In this document: in pieces, positions 8,501 through 18,208 of the stretch
Position numbering within the stretch: position 1 is the stretch's first letter
Layout of the letters: each line of letters starts with the position of its first letter
DNA from: Paludibacteraceae bacterium
GTDB taxonomy: Bacteria > Bacteroidota > Bacteroidia > Bacteroidales > Paludibacteraceae
Length of the DNA stretch: 64,000 bases
NCBI GenBank assembly: GCA_017439235.1
Contig: JAFSJN010000022.1
Span: 1-64,000, forward strand
Direction of reading: 5' to 3'
Notes under the pieces: model-generated
Told to the model about the DNA's origin: nothing
Database searches by the model: none
What the model saw: only the letters and a program-made list of their open reading frames with translations
Position numbers and translations under genes: made by a program

Positions 8501-9493
8501 TTACTCATTGAGTTTGTATCTGCTAATATCCATACCAAATGCCAAGCCGTTACGCTCCAGCAATTCGTCCAACTCGGTCAGCGACTTCTTACCGAAGTTA
8601 CGGAACTTCAGCAGGTCGGCGCGGTGGTACTTAACCAATGCACCCAAGGTATCTACCTCGGCTGCCTTCAAGCAGTTAAGCGCACGAACGCTGAGGTCCA
8701 TATCTTGCAGACGCTGATTGAGCAACTGACGCATACGCAGAATCTCTTCGTCCAAAGCAGTATTGTTCTTCGTCGTCTCTTCCTCCAGGATGATACGCTC
8801 ATCCGAGAAGAGCATGAAGTGATAAATCAATATCTTAGCCGCCTCTTTCAAAGCATCCTTCGGCGTAATCGAACCGTCGGTAACGATGTCCAACGTCAGC
8901 TTCTCATAGTCGGTACGCTGCTCAACACGATAGTTGTCGATAGCGAACTTGACATTGCGGACGGGCGTATAAATCGAGTCGATAGGCAACGTACCAATGG
9001 CATCATTGGGACGACGATTCTCGTCTGCGGGTACATAGCCGCGTCCTTTGTTAATAGTGATCTCAATCTCAAAATCAGCTGTGCTGTCCATCTCGGCCAG
9101 TTGGAGCTCAGGATTAAGTACCTCAAAGTCCTGAAGCACGCTATTCAAATCGCCGGCCATAAAGGCGGTCGATTTGTAAACATGCAAACGAATGGTCTCG
9201 CCGGTAGCTTCCGACTCCTCCTTGCGGATGAAACGCACCTGCTTGAGGTTGAGAATCAGGTTGGTGACATCAGTGATGACACCCGGGATAGTAGCAAATT
9301 CATGATCAATACCATTGATCTTAATTGAGCAGATAGCAAAGCCCTCCAGCGAGCCGATAAGCACGCGACGGATTGCATTACCTACTGTGATACCATAACC
9401 CGGCTCGAGCGGACGGAACTCGAAAGTACCGTGCGTGTTGCTCGACTCCAACATGATAACCTTGTCAGGTTTGATAAAATCTAATATTGCCAT
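8501..9493 (-). CDS. rpoA: RNA polymerase alpha subunit
   Basis: 330 residues, full length. The N-terminal assembly domain (about 1-230) shows [19 protein letters not shown] and [11 protein letters not shown]-type sequence, the dimer contact that starts core assembly. The C-terminal domain (about 260-320) carries the helix-hairpin-helix pattern [18 protein letters not shown] and [16 protein letters not shown], which contacts promoter DNA and activators. It lies between rpsD and rplQ with 12- and 24-base gaps, the classic alpha operon position. Confidence 0.98.
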   Translation of the reverse strand: MAILDFIKPDKVIMLESSNTHGTFEFRPLEPGYGITVGNAIRRVLIGSLEGFAICSIKINGIDHEFATIPGVITDVTNLILNLKQVRFIRKEESEATGETIRLHVYKSTAFMAGDLNSVLQDFEVLNPELQLAEMDSTADFEIEITINKGRGYVPADENRRPNDAIGTLPIDSIYTPVRNVKFAIDNYRVEQRTDYEKLTLDIVTDGSITPKDALKEAAKILIYHFMLFSDERIILEEETTKNNTALDEEILRMRQLLNQRLQDMDLSVRALNCLKAAEVDTLGALVKYHRADLLKFRNFGKKSLTELDELLERNGLAFGMDISRYKLNE

Positions 9494-9505
9494 GAATTTT
9501 AATTT

Positions 9506-10111
9506 TTATTTACTGTACAACTCAACGATTAACTGCTCCTTGATATTCTCAGGAATCTCCTCGCGCGGAGGGATGTTCAGGTATTTACCTGCCTTCTGCG
9601 CCTCATCCCATTCGAGCCAGTTGTATTTGCCGTGGTTGAAGCCTTCCAACGATGCGGCAATCACTTCTAACGATTTAGCCTTCTCGCGAACAGCTACTAT
9701 CATACCCGGCTTAACCTGGAATGAAGGGATATTTACAACCTTACCGTCTACAGTAATGTGACGGTGACTTACCAATTGACGTGCAGCAGCACGAGTAGGA
9801 GCGATACCCAGACGGTATACGATGTTGTCCAAACGGCTCTCCAGAAGCTGAATAAGGATCTCACCGGTAATACCCTTCTGACGTGAGGCTTGTGCAAACA
9901 AGAGACGGAACTGACGCTCTAATACACCGTAAGTGTATTTAGCTTTCTGCTTCTCAGCGAGCTGAGTACCGTACTCAGAGTTTTTCTTGCGGCGATTGAC
10001 GCCGTGCTGTCCGGGAGCATAGTTGCGACGGTCGAGCACCTTGTCCGGACCAAAGATAGGTTCACCGAAACGACGTGCAATACGTGATTTGGGTCCAGTA
10101 TATCTTGCCAT
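9506..10111 (-). CDS. rpsD: 30S ribosomal protein S4
   Basis: 201 residues. S4 binds 16S rRNA early in small-subunit assembly and, in studied bacteria, represses its own operon. The start [18 protein letters not shown] is the cysteine-free form typical of Bacteroidota. The S4 RNA-binding domain is at about residues 92-155 ([20 protein letters not shown]). Position in the rpsM-rpsK-rpsD-rpoA order supports the call. I could not identify an S4-binding leader with confidence. Confidence 0.98.
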   Translation of the reverse strand: MARYTGPKSRIARRFGEPIFGPDKVLDRRNYAPGQHGVNRRKKNSEYGTQLAEKQKAKYTYGVLERQFRLLFAQASRQKGITGEILIQLLESRLDNIVYRLGIAPTRAAARQLVSHRHITVDGKVVNIPSFQVKPGMIVAVREKAKSLEVIAASLEGFNHGKYNWLEWDEAQKAGKYLNIPPREEIPENIKEQLIVELYSK

Positions 10112-10148
10112 AATATTTTGTTATTTACAATTGATAGTTGATGATTAA

Positions 10149-10538
10149 TTATACACGACGGCGCTTGGGAGGACGGCAACCGTTATGAGGCATCGGAGTA
10201 ACGTCGATAATCTCGGTTACATCAATACCGGCGGCCACACAGGCACGAATTGCACTTTCACGTCCTTGACCCGGACCCTTAACGTATGCTTTCACCTTGC
10301 GGAGACCAAGATCATAAGCGACCTTACCGCAATCGGCTGCAGCCATCTGAGCTGCATAGGGAGTATTCTTTTTGGAGCCACGGAAGCCCATCTTACCGGC
10401 CGAAGACCAGCTGATAACCTGGCCGTCTCCATTTGCCATAGTAACAATCACGTTGTTGAAAGAAGACATTACGTGGAGCTGGCCCACACCGTCAATCTTT
10501 ACGACGCGCTTCTTAGCTGCAACAGTTTTCTTTGCCAT
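10149..10538 (-). CDS. rpsK: 30S ribosomal protein S11
   Basis: 129 residues. S11 forms part of the mRNA path on the small-subunit platform. Typical blocks are visible: [20 protein letters not shown] near residues 20-40, [14 protein letters not shown] near 85-98, and the C-terminal [13 protein letters not shown]. Flanked by rpsM (26 bases) and rpsD (37 bases). Confidence 0.98.
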   Translation of the reverse strand: MAKKTVAAKKRVVKIDGVGQLHVMSSFNNVIVTMANGDGQVISWSSAGKMGFRGSKKNTPYAAQMAAADCGKVAYDLGLRKVKAYVKGPGQGRESAIRACVAAGIDVTEIIDVTPMPHNGCRPPKRRRV

Positions 10539-10564
10539 AATTGATTAAATAGTTTGATGGTTAA

Positions 10565-10945
10565 TTACTTAGTCGCCTTCTTCTTGTTAGCAACCGTTTT
10601 CTTCTTACCTTTGCGCGTACGGGCGTTGTTCTTGGTCGATTGTCCACGAACGGGAAGTCCAAGACGGTGACGAACACCGCGATAACAACCGATATCCATC
10701 AAACGTTTGATGTTCAATTGCGTCTCCGAACGAAGATCACCTTCTACTTTGTACTTAGCACCGATGATCTCACGGATTTTAGCTGCTTGGTCATCCGTCC
10801 AATCCTGCACTTTAATGCTTGGGTCTACGCCTGCTTCAGTCAGGATCTTCTTTGCGCTTGAACGACCTAATCCGTAGATGTAAGTCAATCCGACTTCACC
10901 GCACTTATTCTGCGGCAGATCTACACCGACAATTCTTATAGCCAT
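10565..10945 (-). CDS. rpsM: 30S ribosomal protein S13
   Basis: 126 residues. S13 contacts the 50S subunit and tRNA at the head of the small subunit. It starts [20 protein letters not shown] and shows the helix-two-turn-helix stretch, then [14 protein letters not shown] and a lysine-rich tail ([20 protein letters not shown]). It begins the S13-S11-S4-alpha-L17 group, 51 bases after rpmJ. Confidence 0.98.
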   Translation of the reverse strand: MAIRIVGVDLPQNKCGEVGLTYIYGLGRSSAKKILTEAGVDPSIKVQDWTDDQAAKIREIIGAKYKVEGDLRSETQLNIKRLMDIGCYRGVRHRLGLPVRGQSTKNNARTRKGKKKTVANKKKATK

Positions 10946-10996
10946 AATTCTTTACTTTGGGATAAATTGTTGTTTACTGTTTCCTCGATTAGATGC

Positions 10997-11113
10997 TTAT
11001 CCCTGACGCATCTTCATCTTGGGTTCTTTTTTGTTAATTACATAAAGCTTGCCTTTGCGACGTACAATCTTGCAGTCTGCATTGCGCTTCTTAATAGATG
11101 CTCTTACTTTCAT
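10997..11113 (-). CDS. rpmJ: 50S ribosomal protein L36
   Basis: 38 residues from ATG at 11113 to TAA at 10997-10999; starts [20 protein letters not shown] and ends [10 protein letters not shown]. Only one cysteine remains of the zinc ribbon ligands of the C+ form, so this is the zinc-free type, as usual in Bacteroidota. It is in its normal place between infA (21 bases) and rpsM. Confidence 0.96.
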   Translation of the reverse strand: MKVRASIKKRNADCKIVRRKGKLYVINKKEPKMKMRQG

Positions 11114-11134
11114 AATAGTATAGAGTTAGTGATG

Positions 11135-11353
11135 TTATTTGTAGCGGAATGAAATTCTTCCTCGCGACAAGTCATAAGGACTCATCTCAACCTTTACGCG
11201 GTCACCCGGCAATATACGTATGTAGTGCATACGCATCTTACCCGAGATGTTTGCGATAATGACATGCCCATTTTCGAGCTGTACACGGAACATTGCGTTC
11301 GAGAGGGCCTCGGTAATCGTTCCGTCCACTTCAATTGCATCCTGTTTAGCCAT
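11135..11353 (-). CDS. infA: Translation initiation factor IF-1
   Basis: 72 residues, the standard length, one S1/OB fold. Visible signatures are [20 protein letters not shown], then [20 protein letters not shown] and [20 protein letters not shown]-1 blocks the A site during initiation. It starts 2 bases after the map stop codon, implying coupled translation. Confidence 0.98.
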   Translation of the reverse strand: MAKQDAIEVDGTITEALSNAMFRVQLENGHVIIANISGKMRMHYIRILPGDRVKVEMSPYDLSRGRISFRYK

Positions 11354-11355
11354 AC

Positions 11356-12141
11356 TTAAATAAATCTGTCTCCCAAAACTTGTTGGATATAGTCAAACGT
11401 GGAGAGGATATCCGCCTTACCGTTACGCACACATATGCTTAACTCATAATGTGCTGCGGGCTTGCGGTCTGCCGTACGGGCTGTCCACCCGTCATCCTCC
11501 AATATTACATTTCTGCGTCCCATGAGTATCATGGGCTCGATTGCTAAGGTCATGCCCGACTTAAGTACAATGCCATTGCCGCGACGACCATAATTACATA
11601 CCTCCGGATCCTCGTGCATATTGCGTCCTATACCATGACCTACATATTCGCGACATACCGAATAACCGGCGCGCTCCGCATGGTTCTGAATAGCGAAACT
11701 CACGTCTCCCAGACGATGACCCGTTACGGCTTGCTCAATACCCAGATACAAACACTCCTTAGTAGTGCGCATCAATTGCAGCACATCCTCAGCTACATTA
11801 CCTACAGGAAACGTATAAGCCGAGTCGGCATGAAAACCGTTCAGGAGTACACATCCGTCTACCGATACGATGTCGCCGTCACGCAACACAACGTCCTTAG
11901 AGGGTATACCATGTACTATCTGCTCATTGACCGAAGTGCACAAGGTAGCAGGATAACCTTCAAACCCTAAGCAGGAGGGAATACCTCCGTGGTCGCAGAT
12001 AAATTCGTTAGCAATCTTGTCCAATTGCGCCGTAGTCACCCCCGGGGCGATGGCCTTGGCTACCTCGCCATAGGCCATGCCCAAGAGCTGATTACTCTGC
12101 CGCATGAGCTCTACTTCCTCTTCAGTCTTGAGATATATCAT
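11356..12141 (-). CDS. map: Methionine aminopeptidase, type I
   Basis: 261 residues. It removes N-terminal methionine from new proteins using a two-metal centre. The expected ligands are present: two aspartates ([19 protein letters not shown]), histidine in [14 protein letters not shown], glutamate in AIEPM, and a C-terminal glutamate. There is no N-terminal zinc-finger extension. Lies between secY (5 bases) and infA (2 bases), an arrangement also found in Firmicutes and Bacteroidota spc operons. Confidence 0.97.
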   Translation of the reverse strand: MIYLKTEEEVELMRQSNQLLGMAYGEVAKAIAPGVTTAQLDKIANEFICDHGGIPSCLGFEGYPATLCTSVNEQIVHGIPSKDVVLRDGDIVSVDGCVLLNGFHADSAYTFPVGNVAEDVLQLMRTTKECLYLGIEQAVTGHRLGDVSFAIQNHAERAGYSVCREYVGHGIGRNMHEDPEVCNYGRRGNGIVLKSGMTLAIEPMILMGRRNVILEDDGWTARTADRKPAAHYELSICVRNGKADILSTFDYIQQVLGDRFI

Positions 12142-12146
12142 GACGA

Positions 12147-13487
12147 TTAGTAGGCCATTGCTCCGGTACGACCCTTGATGCGCATACCATTATCGAAGAA
12201 TCCATCGTAATGGCGCATGAGCAGGTGCGACTCAATCTGCTGGAGCGTATCTAAGATAACGCCTACCATAATCAGCAAACTCGTACCGCCGAAGAACTGC
12301 GCAAAACTCATCGACACACCAAACAGGCGAGCGAAAGCAGGCAATACAGCGATAATAGCCAGCAAAATAGAGCCGGGAAGGGTAATACGCGACATGATAC
12401 TGTCTATATACTCAGCCGTCTTCTTACCGGGCTTAACACCGGGAATGAAACCATTGTTCAGTTTCAGGTTCTCTGCCATCTGAACAGGGTTGATAATAAT
12501 AGCGGTGTAGAAGTACGTGAAGGCGATAATGAGGATAGCAAATACCACATTATAACCGAAACTGTTGTTATCCATAAACGTGCGAACAAACCAACTCGAA
12601 CCATCAGCACGGAAACCGGCCAAGGCTAACGGGATGAACATGATAGCCTGCGCAAAGATGATAGGCATCACGTTGGCGGCATTCACCTTCAACGGGATGT
12701 ACTGGCGCACACCACCATACTGTTTGTTACCAATAACACGCTTAGCATACTGTACAGGAATCTTACGAGTACCTTGAACCAAGAGGATAGCGAAGGCAAA
12801 CACAAGCAACAGGATGATAACCTCAGCCAGGAGGACTACCAATCCGCCACCAGCGTCATTCAAACGCGACGAGAACTCTTGAATCAACGCACCGGGGAAG
12901 CGGGCAATAATACCAATCAAGATGATGAAGGAAATACCATTTCCTACACCGCGGTCAGTAATACGCTCGCCCAACCACATCACGAACATCGAACCTGCGC
13001 ACAGGATGATGGTCGAAGCTATGGTGAACCAGTTGAATCCGATAGCCAGAGGCTGACCGGCCTGACCCATCTGTACCGAGAGGTTAACCAGATAACTGGG
13101 ACCTTGGAACAACAGGATAGCTACAGTCAGATAGCGCGTAATCTGATTCATCTTCTGGCGTCCCGACTCACCCTCTTTCTGCATCTTTTGGAAGTAAGGC
13201 ACCGCAATTGTCAACAATTGCACTACGATACTTGCCGAGATGTAGGGCATAATACCCAAGGCAAAGATGGAAGCGTTAGAGAACGCACCACCCGAGAACA
13301 TATCCAAAAGGGCCATCAAACCGCCTTCTGTCTGACCCTTCAGGGCCGTCAGAGCTGTCGGATCAATACCCGGAAGAACGATATACGAACCGAAACGATA
13401 GATGAGCACGAACAAAAGCGTGGTCAGCAAACGCGTACGCAGATCGTCAATCTTCCAGATGTTCTTACATGTTTCAATAAACTTCAT
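12147..13487 (-). CDS. secY: Protein translocase subunit SecY
   Basis: 446 residues with about ten membrane segments. SecY is the channel of the Sec translocon in the inner membrane; all signal-peptide proteins in this window depend on it. Typical stretches are FRFGSYIVLPGIDPTAL-like sequence near residues 30-45, GIMPYISASIVVQLL near 78-92, GERITDRGVGNGISFII near 168-184, and the C-terminal cytosolic loop. The gap to rplO upstream is 88 bases and contains a strong nested hairpin. Confidence 0.98.
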   Translation of the reverse strand: MKFIETCKNIWKIDDLRTRLLTTLLFVLIYRFGSYIVLPGIDPTALTALKGQTEGGLMALLDMFSGGAFSNASIFALGIMPYISASIVVQLLTIAVPYFQKMQKEGESGRQKMNQITRYLTVAILLFQGPSYLVNLSVQMGQAGQPLAIGFNWFTIASTIILCAGSMFVMWLGERITDRGVGNGISFIILIGIIARFPGALIQEFSSRLNDAGGGLVVLLAEVIILLLVFAFAILLVQGTRKIPVQYAKRVIGNKQYGGVRQYIPLKVNAANVMPIIFAQAIMFIPLALAGFRADGSSWFVRTFMDNNSFGYNVVFAILIIAFTYFYTAIIINPVQMAENLKLNNGFIPGVKPGKKTAEYIDSIMSRITLPGSILLAIIAVLPAFARLFGVSMSFAQFFGGTSLLIMVGVILDTLQQIESHLLMRHYDGFFDNGMRIKGRTGAMAY

Positions 13488-13510
13488 ATTAAATCTTTGA
13501 TTTAATCTGG

Positions 13511-13565
13511 AATCTTGGCTTCGTCGAGTGGCGAAAGCAAGCTTTCACTCGACTTGCACAAGATT
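13511..13565. promoter_or_regulatory. Nested hairpin between rplO and secY
   Basis: The outer stem AATCTTG (13511-13517) pairs with CAAGATT (13559-13565). Inside, GTCGAGT (13523-13529) pairs with ACTCGAC (13547-13553) and GAAAG with CTTTC around a short loop. The structure fills most of the 88-base gap just before secY. There is no U run, so regulation or RNA processing is more likely than termination. Confidence 0.6.
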
Positions 13566-13575
13566 TCATAAAAAT

Positions 13576-14022
13576 TTAGATCTTTTCAATGGTTCCACCG
13601 GCAGCGGTGATGGCAGCCTCAGCACTCTTACTGAAGGCATTAGCCTTAACCGTCAACTTAGCGGTCAGCGTTCCGTTACCCAGAATCTTAACCAGCATGG
13701 TCTTATTGATGAAGCCGGCCTCGAAGAGTTCGGGCAAACCGATAACCGTCAACTTCTTGGCATCTGCCAATTGCTGAAGCGTATCCAGGTTGATAGCCTT
13801 GTACTCCACGCGGTTGATGTTCTTGAAACCAAATTTGGGCAAACGACGCTGCATAGGCATCTGACCACCCTCAAAACCAATCTTCTTGGAATAACCCGAG
13901 CGCGACTTGGCACCCTTGTGACCACGGGTAGAAGTTCCGCCCAGACCCGAACCGGCACCACGACCGATACGTTTGGCGGTTTTTACGCTACCTGCAGCCG
14001 GAGTTAAATTATTTAATTCCAT
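13576..14022 (-). CDS. rplO: 50S ribosomal protein L15
   Basis: 148 residues. L15 is a late-binding large-subunit protein. The start MELNNLTPAAGSVKTAKRIG, the glycine/arginine-rich loop GRGAGSGLGGTSTRGHKGAK, and EGGQMPMQRRLPKFGFKN are diagnostic. Follows rpmD by 14 bases; precedes secY as in most bacteria. Confidence 0.98.
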   Translation of the reverse strand: MELNNLTPAAGSVKTAKRIGRGAGSGLGGTSTRGHKGAKSRSGYSKKIGFEGGQMPMQRRLPKFGFKNINRVEYKAINLDTLQQLADAKKLTVIGLPELFEAGFINKTMLVKILGNGTLTAKLTVKANAFSKSAEAAITAAGGTIEKI

Positions 14023-14036
14023 AGCTTTACGTGATT

Positions 14037-14213
14037 TTAATCAATTACTTTTACCAAGTGTTTCACTTTCTCTACCATACCTAAAATGGCAGGAGTAGCC
14101 TCGTGCTCGACGATAGCGTTCATTTTGCGAAGACCGAGAGCTGCCATCGTTTCCTTCTGCACCTTCGGGCTCTTAATAGTACTGCGTACTTTCTGAATCT
14201 TAATCTTAGCCAT
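14037..14213 (-). CDS. rpmD: 50S ribosomal protein L30
   Basis: 58 residues from ATG at 14213 to TAA at 14037-14039. Sequence starts MAKIKIQKVRSTIKSP and contains the L30 pattern ALGLRKMN, then VEHEATPAILGMVEKV. Length and place between rpsE (12 bases) and rplO (14 bases) match the family. Confidence 0.97.
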   Translation of the reverse strand: MAKIKIQKVRSTIKSPKVQKETMAALGLRKMNAIVEHEATPAILGMVEKVKHLVKVID

Positions 14214-14225
14214 AGTCTTACAAAA

Positions 14226-14732
14226 TTAACCGTTAAACACTACATCGAGGCTTACGCCGCGGTTTTGAGCAACCGTACGGGCATCACGCATCTCGCTCAA
14301 CGCAAGAATAGTGGCCTTTACCAGGTTGTGAGGGTTAGACGAACCTTTGGACTTAGCCAATACGTCATGCACACCTGCCGACTCTAATACGGCACGCATA
14401 GCACCACCGGCCTTAACTCCGGTACCGTGAGTAGCGGGCTGCAAATAAACGCGAGCACCACCGAACTTAGCTATCTGCTCGTGAGGAACAGTACCTTTCA
14501 GTACGGGAACTTGAATCAGGTTCTTCTTAGCAGCTTCGGTGCCTTTCTGAATGGCAGCCTGTACTTCACCGGCTTTACCAAGGCCCCAGCCTACAATACC
14601 AGCCTCATTACCTACAACAACGATGGCTGCAAAAGTCATAGTACGTCCACCTTTGGTAACTTTCGTTACGCGGTTGACAGCGACAAGGCGCTCCTTGAGC
14701 TCCAGGTCTTGAGTTGTTTTTACACGATTCAT
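14226..14732 (-). CDS. rpsE: 30S ribosomal protein S5
   Basis: 168 residues. S5 helps mRNA unwinding and decoding accuracy. The double-stranded RNA binding half shows [20 protein letters not shown] and [20 protein letters not shown]; the C-terminal half shows [20 protein letters not shown]. Complete and of normal length; 14 bases after rplR. Confidence 0.98.
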   Translation of the reverse strand: MNRVKTTQDLELKERLVAVNRVTKVTKGGRTMTFAAIVVVGNEAGIVGWGLGKAGEVQAAIQKGTEAAKKNLIQVPVLKGTVPHEQIAKFGGARVYLQPATHGTGVKAGGAMRAVLESAGVHDVLAKSKGSSNPHNLVKATILALSEMRDARTVAQNRGVSLDVVFNG

Positions 14733-14746
14733 AGTCTTCGTTGTTT

Positions 14747-15091
14747 TTAGAATTTAAGACCAGCCTCGCGAGCTGCGTCTGCTAATGTTTGTACACGACC
14801 GTGATAGAGATAACCATTGCGGTCAAATACCACCTGCTCTACACCGGCAGCCTTAGCTGCAGCTGCGATAGCGGCACCTACCTTCTTGGCCTTCTCGGTC
14901 TTGGTCATCTTATCCTTGATGGCGAGCGACGATGCGCTGGCAAGAGTTACACCCTTAACGTCATCAATAACTTGAGCATAAATCTGGCAGTTCGAACGGA
15001 ATACAGTCAGACGAGGTTGCTCTGCCGTACCCGACACCTTAGTGCGGATGCTGGCTTTAATTTTCTGTCTACGTGCAATTTTCTTATCCAT
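14747..15091 (-). CDS. rplR: 50S ribosomal protein L18
   Basis: 114 residues. L18 binds 5S rRNA together with L5. Family stretches: [38 protein letters not shown], and the C-terminal [20 protein letters not shown]. Lies 17 bases after rplF. Confidence 0.98.
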   Translation of the reverse strand: MDKKIARRQKIKASIRTKVSGTAEQPRLTVFRSNCQIYAQVIDDVKGVTLASASSLAIKDKMTKTEKAKKVGAAIAAAAKAAGVEQVVFDRNGYLYHGRVQTLADAAREAGLKF

Positions 15092-15108
15092 AACTTTATT
15101 CCTTTCTA

Positions 15109-15669
15109 TTATTTAGCTGCCGACTTACCGGCCTTACGACGAACAACTTCACCAAGGAACAAAATACCCTTACCTTTATACGGCTCCGGCTTGCGGAAGG
15201 TACGTATCTTGGCGCAAATCTGACCGAGCAATTGCTTGTCGGCGCACTCGAGCATAATCAGAGGATCCTGGTTACGTTCAGTCTTCGTCTCCACCTTTAC
15301 CTCTTTGGGAAATTGGAGCAAAATGGGGTGTGTATATCCGAGAGTCAGGTTGAGCGTGTTGGGCGTTTGAGCCATCTCTACACGATAACCTACCCCGTGG
15401 AGTTGGAGAGTAGCCTTGTAACCTTCGCTTACACCTACCACCATGTTGTGGATCAATGCGCGATACAGGCCGTGCTTAGCGCGACTTTCCTTCTCATCAT
15501 TCGGACGGGTGACGTGGCACACGCCCTCTTCTACGGTTACGGCAATCAGGGGATCAACCTGTTGTACGAGTTCACCTTTGGGACCTTTTACAGTCACTAC
15601 GTTTTCGGGGCTCACTGCTACGGTAACGCCGGCAGGAATAGCGATGGGTAATTTACCAATTCTTGACAT
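15109..15669 (-). CDS. rplF: 50S ribosomal protein L6
   Basis: 186 residues forming two related alpha/beta domains. Starts [20 protein letters not shown]; the conserved C-terminal signature is seen as [18 protein letters not shown] followed by [13 protein letters not shown]6 sits near the factor-binding site of the large subunit. Follows rpsH by 17 bases. Confidence 0.98.
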   Translation of the reverse strand: MSRIGKLPIAIPAGVTVAVSPENVVTVKGPKGELVQQVDPLIAVTVEEGVCHVTRPNDEKESRAKHGLYRALIHNMVVGVSEGYKATLQLHGVGYRVEMAQTPNTLNLTLGYTHPILLQFPKEVKVETKTERNQDPLIMLECADKQLLGQICAKIRTFRKPEPYKGKGILFLGEVVRRKAGKSAAK

Positions 15670-15686
15670 AACTAATCCTCCTTACA

Positions 15687-16082
15687 TTAATAAACATAGC
15701 ACAATACTTCGCCACCTAACTTCTGCGTCTCAGCTTCCTTATTGGTCATTACTCCCTTCGAGGTACTGAGGATGGCGATACCCAGGCCATTGAGTACGCG
15801 GGGCATCTCACGATAACCTACATACTGACGCAAACCGGGAGTCGATACACGTTGTAAACTCTTGATGGCGTTAACTTTGTTAACCGGATCATACTTCAGA
15901 GCCACCTTGATGGTGCCCTGAGGGCCATCTTCCACGAATTTGTACGAGAGGATATAACCCTTCTCAAACAAAATACGCGTGATCTCTTTCTTCAGATTCG
16001 AAGCCGGAATCTCCACTACACGGTGGCCGGCCTTGATTGCATTTCTCAAACGAGTGAGATAATCTGCGATAGGATCTGTCAT
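15687..16082 (-). CDS. rpsH: 30S ribosomal protein S8
   Basis: 131 residues. S8 is a primary 16S rRNA binder and in E. coli represses the spc operon. Starts MTDPIADYLTRLRNAIKAGH; the C-terminal signature is GLGIAILSTSKGVMTNKEA. Separated from rpsN by 125 bases that hold two hairpins, unusual within this tight group. Confidence 0.98.
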   Translation of the reverse strand: MTDPIADYLTRLRNAIKAGHRVVEIPASNLKKEITRILFEKGYILSYKFVEDGPQGTIKVALKYDPVNKVNAIKSLQRVSTPGLRQYVGYREMPRVLNGLGIAILSTSKGVMTNKEAETQKLGGEVLCYVY

Positions 16083-16104
16083 TTGTTTTTGTTGTTTAAA
16101 ATTA

Positions 16105-16119
16105 TCAGGACTGTCCTGA
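16105..16119. promoter_or_regulatory. Short palindrome upstream of rpsH
   Basis: TCAGGA-CTG-TCCTGA is a perfect 6-base-pair inverted repeat 23 bases before the rpsH start codon, next to the larger hairpin at 16147-16200. Confidence 0.45.
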
Positions 16120-16146
16120 CATTGTTTAATAAATTAAGTTAACTTG

Positions 16147-16200
16147 CCGTAGTTTTCCGGACATACCGAGCGGCGTGCTCGGATGTTCCGGAACTTACGG
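16147..16200. promoter_or_regulatory. Long imperfect hairpin between rpsN and rpsH
   Basis: The arms CCGTAGTTTTCCGGACAT and ATGTTCCGGAACTTACGG pair with few mismatches, and the apical part CCGAGC/GCTCGG closes a GGCGT loop. The stem of roughly 24 pairs occupies the middle of the 125-base gap. No U tract follows on the minus strand, so processing, translational control or an S8-type site are possible; none is proven. Confidence 0.6.
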
Positions 16201-16207
16201 AATATTT

Positions 16208-16477
16208 TTACCAGCTGGCTTTCTTAACGCCGGGGATGAGACCCTTAGAGGCCATCTCACGGAACTGGATACGGCTCAAGCCGAAGGCGCGCATGTAACC
16301 TTTCGGACGTCCGGTGATCTTGCAACGGTTGTGCAAACGAACCGGGCTGGCGTTTTTCGGGAGAGCTTGGAGACCTTCGTAGTCACCATCCTTGAGGAGT
16401 TGAGCACGTTTAGCAGCATACTTAGCTACCAATTTAGCGCGTTTTACCTCGCGGGCTTTCATTGATTCTTTTGCCAT
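16208..16477 (-). CDS. rpsN: 30S ribosomal protein S14, zinc-free form
   Basis: 89 residues, the long cysteine-poor form without the CxxC-CxxC zinc site. Starts [20 protein letters not shown]; the family signature is visible as [20 protein letters not shown], followed by [20 protein letters not shown] and a final SW. Lies 21 bases after rplE. Confidence 0.98.
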   Translation of the reverse strand: MAKESMKAREVKRAKLVAKYAAKRAQLLKDGDYEGLQALPKNASPVRLHNRCKITGRPKGYMRAFGLSRIQFREMASKGLIPGVKKASW

Positions 16478-16498
16478 AATTCTAATTCGTTTAAAAGG

Positions 16499-17041
16499 TT
16501 ACTTCTTGAACGGCAGCCCAAACTCGCGGAGCAGTGCATAACCTTCCTCATCCGTATTGGCGGTAGTAACGAAGGTGATGTTCATACCCAACAGTTTGGT
16601 GATGTTGTCAATATTAATCTCAGGGAAGATAATTTGCTCCGTGATACCTAAGGTGTAGTTACCACGACCGTCCATCTTGTTAGCGATACCCTTGAAGTCG
16701 CGAATACGCGGCAGAGCTACGCGAACCAGACGCTCCAAGAACTCGTACATACGATCACCACGCAACGTAACACGTACGCCGATGGGCATTTTCTTACGAA
16801 CCTTGAAGTTAGCAATATCCTTCTTGGAAACCGTAGCAACGGCCTTCTGACCAGCGATGAGCGTCATTTCCTGTTGAGCTACCTCGATGATCTTCTTGTC
16901 GGCAACAGCTTCACCAAGTCCTTGGTTGAGAACAATCTTCTGGAGTTTCGGGCACTGCATAACGGTGCTATAGTTGAACTCCTTCATCAGGATGGGCACG
17001 ATGCGCTCCTGATAGTCTTGCTTCATACTTGCTGTATTCAT
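16499..17041 (-). CDS. rplE: 50S ribosomal protein L5
   Basis: 180 residues. L5 binds 5S rRNA and contacts P-site tRNA. Signatures: [37 protein letters not shown] and [16 protein letters not shown]. The annotated start [10 protein letters not shown] is chosen because related proteins have a short N-terminal stretch before the KxxY motif; ATG at 17026 is an alternative. 3 bases after rplX. Confidence 0.97.
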   Translation of the reverse strand: MNTASMKQDYQERIVPILMKEFNYSTVMQCPKLQKIVLNQGLGEAVADKKIIEVAQQEMTLIAGQKAVATVSKKDIANFKVRKKMPIGVRVTLRGDRMYEFLERLVRVALPRIRDFKGIANKMDGRGNYTLGITEQIIFPEINIDNITKLLGMNITFVTTANTDEEGYALLREFGLPFKK

Positions 17042-17044
17042 TGC

Positions 17045-17353
17045 TTAGATTTCTTTACCTGTTTTTTTACTTACGCGGACCAACTTACCATCCTTCAGCA
17101 CACGTCCTACGCGAACGGGCTTACCGTCCTCAACGGGGTTGAGGTTCGAGATATGGATGGGAGCCTCCTGTTTAACTATACCGCCTTGCGGGTTTTTAGC
17201 ACTGGGTTTGGTAGCCTTGCTTACCATGTTGACACCCTCTACGATAGCACGCTGTTTCTCTACGAGCACCTCCAGCACACGGCCGGTTTTGCCCTTCGAA
17301 GCACCTGCGTTTACGTAAACGATATCACCCTTCTTAATATGTAATTTTGCCAT
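17045..17353 (-). CDS. rplX: 50S ribosomal protein L24
   Basis: 102 residues with an N-terminal KOW motif ([20 protein letters not shown], then RVLEV). L24 starts assembly of the large subunit near the exit tunnel. Twenty bases after rplN and 3 bases before rplE. Confidence 0.97.
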   Translation of the reverse strand: MAKLHIKKGDIVYVNAGASKGKTGRVLEVLVEKQRAIVEGVNMVSKATKPSAKNPQGGIVKQEAPIHISNLNPVEDGKPVRVGRVLKDGKLVRVSKKTGKEI

Positions 17354-17373
17354 TACTGTAATAATTTAGATGA

Positions 17374-17739
17374 TTAGAGCACTTCAGGTGCCAGAGAAAT
17401 AATTTTCATGTTCGTTTGACGGAGCTCACGAGCTACCGGACCAAAGATACGCGAACCGCGGAGGTCACCGGTGTTCGAAATCAGCACGCACGCATTGTCG
17501 TCGAAGCGGATATAGCTTCCGTCAGCACGACGTACCTCTTTCTTCACGCGGACAACGATAGCACGGCTAACCGTACCGTCCTTGACCTCACTGCCAGGGA
17601 TCACGCCCTTAATAGCTACTACGATAGTATCACCGAGAGTAGCATAACGCTTCTTGGTTCCACCAAGCACGCGGATGCACAATGCCTCTTTGGCACCGGA
17701 GTTATCCGCAACTACGAGTCTTGATTCCTGTTGTATCAT
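17374..17739 (-). CDS. rplN: 50S ribosomal protein L14
   Basis: 121 residues, the standard length. Starts [20 protein letters not shown] and shows [21 protein letters not shown]14 lies at the subunit interface. Its ATG shares one base with the rpsQ stop codon (TAATG), so the two are translationally coupled. Confidence 0.98.
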   Translation of the reverse strand: MIQQESRLVVADNSGAKEALCIRVLGGTKKRYATLGDTIVVAIKGVIPGSEVKDGTVSRAIVVRVKKEVRRADGSYIRFDDNACVLISNTGDLRGSRIFGPVARELRQTNMKIISLAPEVL

Positions 17740-17993
17740 TACTTAGCCCTTTCTACTATTTGAGTTAGACGCCAACGAACAGTTTTGCTCAGAGGACGAG
17801 TCTCCATAATACGTACGGTATCACCGATGCCGCACTCGTTCTTCTCGTCATGAACATGGAATTTGCGAGTTTTGTTCACAAACTTGCCATAGATGGGGTG
17901 TTTCTCTTTCCACTTAACGGCTACGACGATAGTCTTGTCCATCTTGTTGGAAACGACGATTCCCATACGCTCTTTTCTAAGATTTCTTTCCAT
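17739..17993 (-). CDS. rpsQ: 30S ribosomal protein S17
   Basis: 84 residues, OB fold, primary 16S rRNA binder. Signatures: [20 protein letters not shown] and [20 protein letters not shown]. Its stop overlaps the rplN start by one base. Confidence 0.97.
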   Translation of the reverse strand: MERNLRKERMGIVVSNKMDKTIVVAVKWKEKHPIYGKFVNKTRKFHVHDEKNECGIGDTVRIMETRPLSKTVRWRLTQIVERAK

Positions 17994-18005
17994 TTCTGTC
18001 GATTT

Positions 18006-18200
18006 TTACTTGTTAATTTCTCTTGCGCGCAATTCGGTTGCAAGACGGGCGATTGTCTTACGAGCAACCTTAATCTGCAACGGATTGTCCAGCGGCGAGA
18101 TGCTGTGATTGAGTTTCATACGCACCAAGTTCTCTTTCTCGGTAGCGATACGCTCCTGGATCTCAGCAGTTGTCAATTCTTTAATTTCAGCTGTTTTCAT
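18006..18200 (-). CDS. rpmC: 50S ribosomal protein L29
   Basis: 64 residues. Starts MKTAEIKELTTAEIQERIAT; the conserved C-terminal half is PLQIKVARKTIARLATELRA. Helical hairpin protein near the exit tunnel, a docking point for nascent-chain factors. 8 bases after rplP, 12 before rpsQ. Confidence 0.97.
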   Translation of the reverse strand: MKTAEIKELTTAEIQERIATEKENLVRMKLNHSISPLDNPLQIKVARKTIARLATELRAREINK

Positions 18201-18208
18201 AATCCTTA

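Noticed and set aside
10946-11134. An S4-binding ribosomal leader before rpsM
   Set aside because: I expected one from knowledge of Bacteroidia leaders, but the gaps around rpmJ are short and show no convincing stem.
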